This document shows positions 37,026-47,830 of a stretch of DNA of 64,000 nucleotides, in pieces. Where the stretch lies: NCBI GenBank assembly GCA_026686845.1, contig JAIVEN010000012.1, positions 19,780,501 through 19,844,500 of the forward strand, written 5' to 3'. The DNA comes from Adenanthera pavonina. Taxonomy: Eukaryota > Streptophyta > Magnoliopsida > Fabales > Fabaceae. Each line of letters opens with the position of its first letter. Position 1 is the first letter of the stretch. The notes beneath the pieces were generated by a model. The model had not been told where the DNA came from. It saw only the letters and a list, made by a program, of their open reading frames with translations, and did no database searches. Both the position numbers and the translations under genes were made by a program.

Positions 37026-37420
37026 TTTATCATGTAAAAATAAATTTGTCTCCAAATATTTCCTTTTCAAATCAAAATAAAATATTTGAAATTGCATATA
37101 ATTTTAATCATATTTTCTAAATTGAATAAAAATATATTTTCTCTTTTAGAAATTGATTAAACAAAAAATATATAATAAAAAAATGAAAAGAGTAAATAAT
37201 GGAAATTAATCTGTCTTTTACAAATTAAAACATACCAACCAATTCTAAAAATTGTTTTCTTTGTGGAAAGATAAAATTATTTTCTATAAACCTCTCTTTT
37301 CAAAGAAAATATATAATAAAAAATACCAAGCCAGTGACATGCTTTTTTTGAGTCCGAACTACGTCGACTTTGATCCCTATCGTAGGGTACGTAGGCCCCA
37401 GGTTCTAATTCTGGGTCAAG

Positions 37421-37680
37421 TCCATTTTTGTAAATAAATAAGTATTTTCTGATTTATTTGGTGTTTTTTCTCTTAATTCACTAAATATTTACCAATCTAT
37501 TTTTCCAAATCCATCTTTGTAAATAAATAAGTATTTTCTGATTTATTTGGTGTTTTTTCTCTTAATTCACTAAATATTTACCAATTTATTTTTCCAAGTC
37601 CACCCTTATAAATAAATAATATTTTTCTCTTATTTTGTTTTTCCAACCTATCATATTTTCATTTTATTCATTATTTTCAT
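37421..37680. repeat. Tandem repeat, period 89 bp, about 2.5 units
   Basis: Units start at 37421 and 37510, with a partial one at 37599 (TCCATTTTTGTAAATAAATA type). The first two units are nearly identical. Confidence 0.85.
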
Positions 37681-38041
37681 TTTTACATTTTTTCTCATTT
37701 TTACATTTATTTTTTTGCATGTGAATAGTTAAAGAGTAACCAAAATAATTTTTTAAGCCATAAAAATTGCATGATCAACCTAAGGTAACCATTCTTAGGA
37801 ACGGGTGTTGTGGGGGTGCCTAACACCATCCCCACTCACAATCGTACTCCCGAACCCAACTCTGATTCGCAGACCATCCTTATCTTTTTTTATTTTTATC
37901 CCGGTTTTCCAAAATTTCCCTCAAAATTTTGGTTGCGACTCCTCTGAAACCGAGCTTCGCCGTGTGGGCCGGTTTCTCCCTTTTTCCTTTTCTTTCAATT
38001 TCCCGCGCCATCCGCGTCACATTTCCGGGTTTGACAAGTAC

Positions 38042-38147
38042 ATTCTTCAGGATCTAACCTCTCAAGATTTTCTACTCCTTCAAGATTTGGTGTCTTGATT
38101 AGTTTTCTAGAACCATGTAGATTTATGCTTCTCAACTTTGGCAAAGT
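38042..38147 (-). pseudogene. TNL-D last LRR exon, proximal part
   Basis: Minus strand encodes TLPKLRSINLHGSRKLIKTP and NLEGVENLERLDPEECT, matching TNL-C LPKLRTLNLRGSKTLIKTP. It is cut on its 5' side by the copia element and on its 3' side by the 4.6-kb element. Confidence 0.85.
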
Positions 38148-38403
38148 AATAAATTGAAAGACACTATATTTCTTATCCTCACTGTAGCTTATATATACAA
38201 AGTGTAACCTCAATCCTAAACGGTGCAATCTATAAGAATATCGTAACTATCGTAACTTGCATGATTTGCATGATATCCTACGTGATTTGCTGCAACAAAC
38301 AATATCTGTACAGCTGGCATGTCTACACATAACTCACACTCACTCATGCATGTGACAAGCCCATGTGTGGCCCATATGTCGTAGGTCCATATCCATTCCT
38401 TCA
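38148..38403 (-). repeat. Copia 3' LTR
   Basis: 256 bp. On the minus strand it starts TGAAGGAATGG and ends CAATTTATT. Near-identical to 42814-43070. Confidence 0.9.
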
Positions 38404-38415
38404 CTCCCCCTCAAG
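38404..38415 (-). other. Copia polypurine tract
   Basis: Minus strand TTGAGGGGGAG lies directly before the 3' LTR, where plus-strand DNA synthesis is primed. Confidence 0.75.
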
Positions 38416-38557
38416 TTGGCATGTGAAGATTCAAAAGACCCAACTTGAAGACCAGACTTCGTAAATGTTCAACACCTAAGGCCTTGGTAAACATATCAAC
38501 CAACTGTAAAGTAGTGGAAATTTTCTGTGGTATGATCTCCTTAGATTGAACCCTCTC

Positions 38558-41500
38558 TCACACAAAATAACAGTCTATCTCGACGTGCTTTGTGCGTTCA
38601 TGAAAGACCGGATTAATTGCAATATGGAGTGCAGCTTGATTATCGTAATATAATGGAGTGGCATCGCTACAAGTGACTCCAAGCTCTGTCAATAACCATC
38701 GGAGCCAAATGACTTCACTGACAGCACCAGCCATAGCATGATACTCTGCTTCGACCGACGATTTAGCCACCACCGATTGTCTCTTAGTACGCCATGAAAT
38801 GGGAGAGCCACCAAGATGTATAAGATAACCGGTGCAAGAACGTCTCGTCATGGGGCAGCCTCCCCAATCAGCATCACAATAAGCCTTCAAGTCATAGTCA
38901 CTTGTGCTAGTAAGGAAAATGCCTTGGCCTGGGGTGGCTTTCAAATAACACCGCACACGGAAGACAGCATCCATGTGTGTCTTTTTGGGGCAAGCAACAA
39001 ACTGACTAAGTGTGTTAACTGCATACGTTATATCTGGCCGAGTCACAGTTAAGTACAACAACTGCCCAACTATACGTCTGTACTTTACGGCATCAACACA
39101 AGGTTCATCATCATCATCCTGTAATCTGCAATTTCGCTCCATGGGGAATAAACTAGGACGACAATTCTCCATTCCAGTTTCTTTAAGGATGTCTAAAGTG
39201 TACTTGCGTTGGCTAAGTACTATGCCTGCTGGTGATCGTGCCACCTCGATACCTAAGAAATATTTCAAGGTTCCTAAATCTTTGATACTAAAACTTTGAT
39301 GCAGATATCTCTTAACTTCTTGCATGTGTTGATCATTGTTGCTGCATAACAAGACGTCATCAACATAAATGAGTGCAACTGTGAAGACTTTATCGTGTTG
39401 AAAGATAAAGAGTGAGTGATCGGCCTTGGATTGCCTAAAGCCAATGGATACAAGTGCAGTTGTGAATTTGTAATACTAGTTTCTTGAAGCTTGACGTAAC
39501 CCATAGAGTGATTTTCGCAGGCGACATACTCTAGTGTCCCCTTTCTTTGTAAAACCTTGCGGTATTCGCATATATACTTCTTCTTGTAAGTCTCCATGTA
39601 AAAATGCATTATTCACATCTAATTGATGCACTTTCCAATGTTGTTTTGCTGTCACGGCCAAGAGACTCCTTACCGTCACAAGTTTAGCAACTGGCGCAAA
39701 TGTTTCATGAAAATCCACACCTTCCTTTTAAGTGTACCCTTTCGCGACAAGACAGGCTTTATATCGTTCTACCTCACCATTGGGTTTGTATTTGATCTTA
39801 TAAACCCATTTGGAGTCTATGGCGCACTTTCCAGGTGGCAATTCTTCTAAAGTCCAGGTTCCATTTCGTTCAAGAGCATCAATCTCCTTTTGCATGGCAT
39901 CCCTCCAATGTGTATGTTGCTTGGCCTGTGAGAAATTTTTGGGCTCATCGTGGGAGTCGATGGCTATTAAGAAAGCTTTGTGTGAAGAAGAAAATTTGTC
40001 ATTGGAGACATAATGTGAAATAGGATGAGTTACAGCGTTATCTGAGGGTACTGGGTCAGTTGAGCATGGTAAGTCAACTTCATAATCCTCTAGGTGTCGT
40101 GGGACTTGTCTAGTGCGTTGACTCCTTCTAAGAGACATATCTTCATCATTACATGTTTGGTTCTCAGTGATGTGCCTTACTTCATCAACGTCAACTTCAT
40201 GATGGTGCAAGTCATCATCCTCTTCAATGTGCCGTATGTCAATGGAAGGACTAGGTATGTGATCATCGTCATCTAATGATAATTCTGAGCACTGCAGTTT
40301 GCTCTTTGCTGTATATTTGTGACCTCCAAAATTATCATGCCTGTAAGGGAACTTATCTTCCACAAATACTACGTCCCTTGAAACATGCACAGTGCCTGTT
40401 TTAGCATCATACAACTTAAAACCTTTTTGGCCACTAGGATGGCCGATAAAAATACAAGCACTCCCCCTTTCTGCAAATTTATCTTCTCTTCTTGTATTAT
40501 GCATGTATGCCAAGCAACCAAATGTTCTCAAGTGCCCATACTCTGGTTTTCTTTTCATCAAGATTTCATATGGCGTTTTGTGTTCAATGGATCTCGACGG
40601 CAACCTGTTAATCAAATACACAGCAGTGAGTATACATTCACCCCAAAATTGTAAAGGTAGGCCAGCCTGAAAACGCAAGGCTCATCCTACTTCAAGTATA
40701 TATCTGTGCTTCCTCTCAACCACCCCATTCTGTTGTGGAGTGTAGGGACAAGTCTTTTGCAAAACTATTCCATTTTCTGCATAATAATCCATTAAATAAT
40801 TTGACTGAAATTCTGTACCATTATCAGTTTGAATTTTCTGCACTTTCTGTCAAATTGTGTTTCAACCATTTTTAAGAACATGGTCAAATACGTTTTGACT
40901 TCAGTCTTGCTCTTCATAAGATAAACCCACACACCTCGACTAAAAACATCTACAATTGTTAGAAAATAATGTGCTCCTGTGAGAGAAGCCATTTTATATC
41001 CACCCCATACATCACAATGAATTAATTCAAAACAAGCAGAGGATTTTATTGAACTATTATTGAACTATCTGGAAATACAAGTCTAGCTTGCTTAGCTCTA
41101 ACACAAGAATCACAATGATCCATTGTTTTATTCTTAATTAAATCTGAAATAAAATCTAATTTCCACATCTTATCTTCTGGTAGATGTCCGAGTCTGCCAT
41201 GCCATAGATTGGGATCCTTTGAGCCTCTAACATGTAAAATTATCCTCTCATCTGGCTCAAATATATACAATCCATCATGCTCCCTAGCCACTCCAATCAG
41301 CTTCCTCAAATTGAAGTCCTGTATCAGACATATATCCTTGTAAAAGATGACTGCATAATCATAGCACTTCAATAATTTACTCAATGAAACCAAATTGCAT
41401 TTAAAATCTAGGATATATAATACTCTTTTGAGTTTTAATCCCTCACACAAACTTGCATCCCCTACACCTCTAACAGGTATGCTATCCCCATTTGGTATAC

Positions 41501-41588
41501 GGACTGGAAGTTGACTAACATCATCTACTTCATTATGCAACAACCTTTTATTACACGTTATGTGCTCATTGGCACCTGAGTCCATTAC
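38558..41588 (-). pseudogene. Copia pol relic
   Basis: Polyprotein with, in minus-strand order: protease (MDSGANEHI, 41585); pre-integrase and zinc region (HGRLGHLPEDKMWKL, then CDSCVRAKQARL); integrase core (TIVDVFSRGVWVYLMKSKTE, about 40950); integrase C-terminal part (AVYLINRLPSRSIEHKTPYE, TFGCLAYMHNTRREDKFAER); reverse transcriptase (WVYKIKYKPNGEVERYKACL, LDVNNAFLHGDLQEEVYMRI, and the YVDD catalytic box near 39370); and RNase H (YCDADWGGCPMTRRSCTGYL, SSVEAEYHAMAGAVSEVIWL, HVEIDCYFV). The frame is broken at about 41040, 40800, 40680, 39725, 39475 and 39355. Not functional as written. Confidence 0.92.
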
Positions 41589-41591
41589 CCA

Positions 41592-42740
41592 CTATTCATC
41601 AAAATTCACTTTACCTGTCAAGTTTGCAGTTGGTTCAGTATGTTCATCAATATTTATTCTACCTGCCATGTTTGCAGTTGGGACATTTGCTTGACTTGTT
41701 GACTTTTGTATTTCTCCAGCCTGGTTGAGGCACTCCATGAGCTTCTCATATACCTCTTGCGTCAATCCTGGAAACGGGCTGTGTTTCGTACTTACTTGAG
41801 TAGCTCGCGGTCCTCCCCGCTTATCATTCCAAGAACCTGACTTGTCCCTCCTATCATGTCCATTCTTCCTCCAATCAGATGGATATCCGATTAGCTCATA
41901 ACACTTTTCTTCTGAATGACCAAGCTTTTGGCAATGACCACACCTTAGCCTTTCCTTCCTATTCTCCCTCCGATCCATTGAATCCTTCGCATTATGTGAA
42001 CCTTGCACTTGAAAGGCTGCTGCCTCCATTATAGGTCTGTTTATTGAAGAGATCTGCCTTTGTTGCTCATCTTCTGCAACAAGATGATAAGCATTTCCAA
42101 TTCGCAGAGTTGGTTTGGTGCTAAGAATTTGCGTCTTCACTGTATTGAACGATTCATCTAGCCCCATGAGGAAGTCATAAAGCTGTTCACGTTTCTTCAT
42201 TTCCATCAGCTGCTTCTCAACGCCGCAAGTACACTTGCCGCACTCGCACTTTGGCCATGGAGTTATTGTTTGAATTTCATCCCAAAAGCTTTTCAGCTTT
42301 GTATAATATGCAGGAACTGTAAGCTTTTCCCATTTCAACAACGCCACGGATCTTCTCAATTCATATACTCTAGGTGCACTACCCTTGCTAAATCTTTCTT
42401 CGAGATCTTGCCATATTTCGTGTGCAGTTTTCGCTTACCACACACTCATTCGGAGTTCTTTGTCCATGCCGCTCTTCAACCACCCTTTTACCATAGCATT
42501 ACACCGCATCCAGTTGCTAAGGTTCGGTGAGTTCTTTGCCGGCATCTATATTGACCTATCCACAAAACCCAATTTGTTTTTTGCCAGTAACGCATTGCTC
42601 ATGTCACTCACCCACTCAGTGTAGTTACCTTCGTTGAGCAACTCACTCATGTACAACTGACCTGGGTTATCCGAGGGATGAAGAAAAAATGGTGAATTTG
42701 TTTCGACAAGATTCAATTGCTGTTCTGAGGTTTCTTTAGT
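41592..42740 (-). pseudogene. Copia gag relic
   Basis: Nucleocapsid-type Gag. It begins near HPSDNPGQLYMSELLNEGNY and LLAKNKLGFVDRSI, followed by a stop near 42550; a second stop is near 42435. An open part from 42359 holds the UBN2-like core (YYTKLKSFWDEIQT, YDFLMGLDESFNTVKTQIL) and a zinc knuckle CGHCQKLGHSEEKC (C-x2-C-x4-H-x4-C). It is followed almost directly by the protease segment of pol. Confidence 0.9.
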
Positions 42741-42800
42741 TATTGTGAAAGGTTAGACTAAAAAAAAAAAAAGGGTGAAGAATGGATATCAGGACCGAAT

Positions 42801-42812
42801 GCTCTGATACCA
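42801..42812 (-). other. Copia primer-binding site (initiator Met tRNA)
   Basis: Minus strand TGGTATCAGAGC, the standard plant copia primer site, one base after the 5' LTR end. Confidence 0.95.
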
Positions 42813-42813
42813 T

Positions 42814-43070
42814 AATAAATTGAAAGACACTATATTTCTTATTCCTCACTGTAACTTATATATACAAAGTGTAACCTCAATCCTAAATGGTGCAATCTAT
42901 AAGAATATCGTAACTATCATAACTTGCATGATTTGCATGATATCCTACGTGATTTGTTGCAACAAACAATATATGTACAGCTGGCATGTCTACACATAAC
43001 TCACACTCACTCATGCATGTGACAAGCCCATGTGTGGCCCATATGTCGTAGGTCCATATCCATTCCTTCA
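42814..43070 (-). repeat. Copia 5' LTR
   Basis: 257 bp; partner of 38148-38403. The word AATAAATTGAAAG at its inner end also occurs at 43204-43216 just outside the element. Confidence 0.9.
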
Positions 43071-43229
43071 AAAGTACATCTGTGAAGGAGCAAAGAATTA
43101 GCTAGCTACCATTATTATGAGATGTATCATGCACAGAGAAAGCTATCTGTTATCATTCATTTGTTAGTTTAGTTCACCGTATTTTTTCTATCGTCATTAA
43201 CATAATAAATTGAAAGAACAATATTGTAC

Positions 43230-43489
43230 CTTTATACCTTTCCATAGTTGTCATGTATTGCTTTCTGGCGTGTTCAATTCAGCAAGTTCACATGGCTCAA
43301 AAGTTGATGGTAAATGGCTAAAAGGAAATTTATGCCACATAAGAACCCGTAACTTGTTGGAAAGATTATTGAGATTTCCTGAAAGTTTCGCATCAGGGAG
43401 TATGATCAGTCTGAGGTGGCTCTTGCGATAAAGCTTCAGCCTTTAAAGGTTTCTTATGTGAATCTAGAAAACTCTTTTAACACATTGCA
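43230..43489 (-). pseudogene. TNL-D linker/LRR exon
   Basis: Minus strand aligns with TNL-A 1646-1921. Frames give SFLDSHKKPLKAEALS, then LRLIILPDAKLSGNLNNLSN, KLRVLMWHKFPFSHLPSTFE. A frame change follows EALS. The exon end is near a GT at 43229-43228. The TNL-D intron bearing a 3' acceptor (TTCACAG, 43086-43080) follows. Confidence 0.85.
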
Positions 43490-43829
43490 TGATCAATCTC
43501 AAATAGAGTATTAGCTTTGGGAAATCTGATGAAAAGAGGTTTATTTGGATCACTAAAAATGTTATTTGAAGCTTAATTTATCTCATTGAAGGCCTAAGAC
43601 ACTAATACACTAATTGAGGAGACAAACAAGGCCATAATCGAGACAAAGAAGGCCATAATCTTACTTGTTCAGTTTCAAATGCATGCTGAATTAAGTCATG
43701 TAAATAAAGTGACGTTATCAAAGAGTTTAGAAAAGAAAGTAATATTTTTTAAACCCAAATAGAAAGAGAAATCCAAGTCTAGAAGCCCAACATATAAAAA
43801 ATTACTTGACTTGGTATATGATCTCATTA
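43490..43829. other. TNL-D intron remainder
   Basis: No supported coding frame; lies between the LRR exon relic and gypsy debris. Confidence 0.4.
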
Positions 43830-45186
43830 AAAGTATTTTAAGATTATCTTCTTTATTTGATTTAATTCGGTTTAAATTAGGATTAGGATAATTTTGTGAT
43901 TTCCTATTTGTATTTTAAGGGACCAATCATAGGTTTATTTTTATTTAATTTAGTTTGAATTTTTAGATGTTTTATTAGGATTCAACTTTTTTTTCCTATT
44001 TATAAACCTTTATAGAGTCATTTTTCTACATATGAATAATATTCAGAATCTATTTAATTCATAAGTGTCATTAGTTCTTTGTGTTTTTCTTAAAATACAT
44101 ATTAACTTATCAAGAGAACTGATTTTTCTCTTGTGGTTTCCCCCTCTAAACTTATTAGAATCCCCATATTCCAGGTTCTACCAAACACGACCTTACTTCC
44201 ATAATCTCAAATTTGATCATCCAAACACGGTCTTTCTATTCTTTAGCCATCATCACCTCTTGCCTTTTCTTGAGTCCGTTTCAGCCTTCTTGCTCCAGTA
44301 ATTCAGATTCGCGTCCTCCTATTCCCAAATCAGATTGGGTCATCACCCTTCCTGAATATTTCGGAATCCAGTCTCCCTCCCAAATTGGTAATATAGTTTC
44401 TTTTCTATTCCCCTTCCTTCAATTTGTGTCTCCCTTGCATCATTCTTATTTTATTAATCTCACCATATATTAGTCATCATAATCACGTCATTCTCACCTA
44501 ACATTATATTATCTTTGATTGAATTGGTTATTGCCAAAACCAATTAGTACTAGAAAATTATTGCTGAAACCATTGATTGCTGAAATTTCTTGGGGCAATT
44601 TTGCTTTGCCGAAATTTTCTTCTTGCTGGCAAGTAATTAAAAAAAATGATTCCTGGAAATTTCAGTTTGTTGGAAAATTCTTGATTTGTTGAAAATTCTA
44701 TATATTCTTGGCTGATTGAAAAAAGAAAAAGAAAAAAAGGGAAAAAAGAAGAAGAAAGAAAGGCCAGAAAAAATTCAAAAAGAAAGCCAAGAGTAGAAAG
44801 ATTGCATCCCTATTGGTGTGATATTTTTCTTGGTGAGAAAATTTCCTCTAATCTTGCTATCTTTTGACCCCTTGATCATCAAGTTAGAGATTTGCTTTAC
44901 CTTAATTCCTAGTTTTGTCTTGGTTTCTTTGAACTCTAATTATATGCCACACTAATCATTATCTCTCTTGAGTGAGTTGGTTTGATTCTATTAAAAATAC
45001 TACAAGAAATTAGTGTGGGTAATAAAAGACAAGAGAGAGTATGAGCTCATTATTAGAAAAGCTAAGAAAATAGTATAAACACAAGTGAATTTTACATAAG
45101 AACAAAGTGAAATACATGAGAAGAGGGAGTGAGTTTCCTTACTTTCATTTTCTCTTTGTTTTATCTCCTTTTACAGATTTTCAAAG

Positions 45187-45627
45187 ATGTCTAGTGGGAA
45201 GGATCAAAGCAACAATTCTAAATTAGATGAGGACTTCTCCATCAAAGACATGCTTCTGAACATGTATGAATGTCAATTTCATACTCATTGTCTTGTTGAA
45301 GGATCTAATCGAAAATTTTGCACTATAATCATTGATTCACGCATTCACGAAATCTTTGCTAGTACTACACTAGTATAAAAATTGGGTTTGCCTTGCATTA
45401 AACATCCTAGGTCCTACAAGATGTCATTGTTTGATGAACCTCAAGATATCATGGTAAATAAGCATACTTTTTTTATCACCCAGGCATTCACAAAAACTTT
45501 GTTAGTACTACCTCAACACTTGCAATTGGTAAAGTCTTCACAGCATAAAAGGAAAGCCATTCATGATAAAAGCAAAAATAGGTACTACTTTGTAATGAAT
45601 GATAAAAGTGTATATTTATTTCGTTAA
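45187..45627 (+). pseudogene. Ty3/gypsy aspartic protease relic
   Basis: Starts MSSGKDQSNNSKLDEDFSIK. The protease core FCTIIIDSRIHEIFASTTLV corresponds to the usual IIDSGS..N.AS..LV, with the active-site glycine of DSG changed to R. After a stop at 45376 it continues GLPCIKHPRSYKMSLFDEPQ and later KAIHDKSKNRYYFVMNDKS, which matches the H-D-G-x-x-N-R-Y-S-F block that follows the protease in plant gypsy polyproteins. Inactive. Confidence 0.75.
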
Positions 45628-45929
45628 TATCATAGGAAGTTAATGAAGATCAACTCATGTTGCTGAAGAAAGCAAGAGATAGAATGAAAGAAGTTCAAGA
45701 TAAAGAGTCACCCTCAGCTAAACCGAAAGGTATTTCTATTACTCAAAACTCTTGTGATAATATCTCTTGTGATAAATCAATTGATATGGGGACATGTTGC
45801 ATTTGAAAGTCTCAAAGGAGAGAATGTTGATGCATGTGTAGAAGAATCTAATCATGAAAATGTGCATCCTCTTGAATGCATTAATAGTAGTAATGAAAGA
45901 GCACAACATATATAAAAAAGCATGCATAT

Positions 45930-46875
45930 CATGATATGAAAATGACTAAATGCATACAATCAATCAAAACGCAGAAAGAACACCCTAATTATATCAACCG
46001 TCCAACACACTCGACACCTTGGTAGACCAAAGGGAGCAATCACAGCCAATATAATGCTTCCAAACACAACCTGGAGCTAAGAGATCCTAATTGAGCAATA
46101 TAACAACCTATATAGCATCAAATCCTTATTGCCATCACGAATTTCACATTCTTTAACATACAATTCGCCAACCAATAGCAAAACTTGGCGGAAAAAAAAA
46201 AAAGGCTTCTCAAAGCAAATCCATACATCAAAATGCCTAAAACAGCTCTGAGAATCACAATCATATTCATACAACTTTGGGTTCCCAAATATATCAACAT
46301 TTGAGGGTTATGGTTAAGGAAATGTACCACTTATCACTATCAAATCAACACTCAAACCATAAAAATGTCTAATAGCACCTCTACAACACATTTAAACACA
46401 ATTTAAACATTGGAACTCAACACAAACCGGAACCCTAGGAAAAATCATGAGAAACCTTCGGTAAAACTTGAAGAAAAATGGTAAGGAGAGTTTAGGGATG
46501 ACTTACCAACAATATTTAAGCTTTCCAAGTGTTAAAAATTGAATCCCAAGGTCGGAAATACCATAGCACAGCTCCTCCGTTTGCTTCGTCTTTTCCTTTT
46601 CTCTGGCATCTGGTTCGACTTCTAGTTTTAATAGATCATGTGACCAGTGCCGCTGCTTCACTTAAGCTTGCCACGACTCAAGATGCCATTGTCTCGGCCA
46701 AAAGTCCAAGTCCAAAGTGCCACGCCGTGGTGCCCTTGCACCTCGTTACAGCGCCATTGTGTTTTGTCTCCTTCTCCCTTTTTGCTCAATTCTGATCCTA
46801 ACTCCGATCTTAATCTCTCTAGCCCTGCAATATTTGACAATATTCTTCTTGGAATTAATAATTAGGGTTGTTACA
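45930..46875 (-). mobile_element. Gypsy LTR fragment, third member of the TGTAAC family
   Basis: On the minus strand it begins TGTAACAACCCTAA at 46875, with the same layout as the LTR at 3485-6001: a shared donor-like TTGGTAAGTCATCCCTAAAC near 46510-46490, then a similar downstream leader. Strongly diverged and lacking a matching far end. Confidence 0.6.
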
Positions 46876-46965
46876 TTTTCTAATTATATTCCAAAGGGCC
46901 AATCAAAGACTTAGATTTAATTTAATTTAACTTGAATTTTATTAGATAAAACTTAGCTTTATCTA

Positions 46966-47478
46966 ATAGCCTCTAGTGCTAAGTTTGAGAGTTTTTTTGC
47001 AGAGGAGAGTAGAATGGAATGATTATATGGGTTGGATCATTGTTTGAAAGATCTTTTTAAGAGGGAATGGAATGGCAATAGATGACCTCATAAACCATCC
47101 TTAGCCATCATAAATCTAATTTTTCTTATCCCCTCAAATTGGGGGGTTAAGGATGAAATGAACAAAAGTAACTATTTAAATTACAAAAACACCTATTAAC
47201 CCTAATAAAAAAAATTCATTCTCATGATATTTTTTACTTTTTCCATACTGCTAAATCTATCCCACTATATTGTATCTTTCTTGGTGTTTCATCATCATAT
47301 CAATTAGATCACTCTAATTACATCATACCCTATATGTATAATTGAATCACTCATTCAAGGTGCATTTTCTTCCACAAATCTTGTGATTAATGGACACATC
47401 ATAAAGCAAAAGGGATATGTTGAAAGAAAGAGAAAGACAGCAAAACCTCAATACAATAATGATCAAAACATGACTTAC
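46966..47478. other. TNL-D intron, 5' part
   Basis: AT-rich; contains a GT donor region at its right edge (minus strand GAAATA/GTAAGT, 47479/47478). No other feature seen. Confidence 0.45.
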
Positions 47479-47830
47479 TATTTCTACATCTTGATCTTCG
47501 TACGACCACAGCCTACTCCACTTTTTAAACTCTTCAGGAAATTCTCCCTTTGCAATTTTCCTTCCCCGTTCTTGTAGCATATTATGCATCCAGAGCATTC
47601 CATTGACAACGTAAATGAGTGATCTGTAGCAGAGAACACTAATTCCAAACGCAGGATTAAATTCACAATGGTCTAGAATTTTTTTGGCATAGCTCTCATC
47701 CTCTCACTTGAAGAAACAAGCGACATCTACACATATATCCATGTCCTTTGGCTCAAGTGATTCTAAACTTGTTTCATCACATTTAAATTGTAGAGCTTCT
47801 TCATTGTTTACTATATAGGGACGAACCAAC
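47479..47830 (-). pseudogene. TNL-D NBS exon, C-terminal part
   Basis: Minus strand encodes EPKDMDICVDVACFFK then a stop, EDESYAKKILDHCEFNPAFG, then WMHNMLQERGRKIAKGEFPE and KKWSRLWSYEDQDVE, ending at a conserved GTAAGT donor. This is RNBS-D to the MHD region of a TNL. MHD reads MHN, as in TNL-C. Sequence upstream (over 47830) is no longer recognisable, so P-loop and TIR are lost. Confidence 0.85.

Larger units (their letters stand above)
33403..38036 (+). mobile_element. 4.6-kb LTR-like element, probably a solo LTR
   Basis: Starts TGTGAACATCCC and ends CCGGGTTTGACA (TG..CA), flanked by AGTAA (33398-33402) and AGTAC (38037-38041), a 5-bp target duplication with one change. Removing it rejoins a TNL LRR exon, which fixes both borders. 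No protease, reverse transcriptase or integrase is encoded and no shorter LTR pair lies inside, so a very long solo LTR or a non-autonomous derivative fits best. GGGTACGTAGGCCCCAGG (37385-37402), GGGTGCCTAACACC (37814-37827) and TTGCGACTCC resemble non-coding parts of Tat/Ogre-type gypsy elements; this lineage call is tentative. Confidence 0.7.
38148..43070 (-). mobile_element. Ty1/copia retrotransposon, complete structure, dead coding
   Basis: Paired LTRs at 38148-38403 and 42814-43070 are flanked by the exact 5-bp duplication AAAGT (38143-38147 and 43071-43075). On the minus strand the order is 5' LTR, primer site, gag, protease, integrase, RT, RNase H, polypurine tract, 3' LTR, the copia arrangement. 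By eye the LTRs differ by five substitutions and one indel in about 256 bp (about 2 percent), so insertion is fairly recent. Several stops and frame shifts disrupt gag and pol. Confidence 0.95.
43830..46965 (+). mobile_element. Degenerate Ty3/gypsy debris
   Basis: Two similar segments, about 43905-43985 and 46878-46960 (GGGACCAATCATAGG..TTTATTTAATTTAGTTTGAATTT type), look like remains of flanking LTRs. Between them lie leader-like sequence, a plus-strand protease relic (45187-45627) and a minus-oriented LTR piece (45930-46875). No reverse transcriptase or integrase is seen, so most of the element is deleted. It sits in the TNL-D intron. Borders are approximate. Confidence 0.6.
33190..47830 (-). 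pseudogene. TNL-D: shattered TIR-NBS-LRR gene, overall span
   Basis: Four collinear minus-strand pieces match TNL-A/B/C in the right order: end of NBS exon (47830-47479), linker/LRR exon (43489-43230), start of the last LRR exon (43079-43071 plus 38142-38042) and its remainder (33402-33190). Insertions separate them: gypsy debris (about 43830-46965) in an intron, a copia element (38148-43070) at the start of the last exon, and a 4.6-kb LTR-like element (33403-38036) within that exon. Stops and frame shifts are also present in the pieces, and no TIR or P-loop was found. It is antiparallel to TNL-A, B and C and more diverged. Confidence 0.85.

Noticed and set aside
38816..40670. Plus-strand frames across the copia pol region
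   Set aside because: They are antisense shadows of the minus-strand pol relic.
43201..43220. Second copia LTR fragment next to the element
   Set aside because: Only about 17 bases (ACATAATAAATTGAAAG) match the LTR inner edge; more likely chance in AT-rich DNA.
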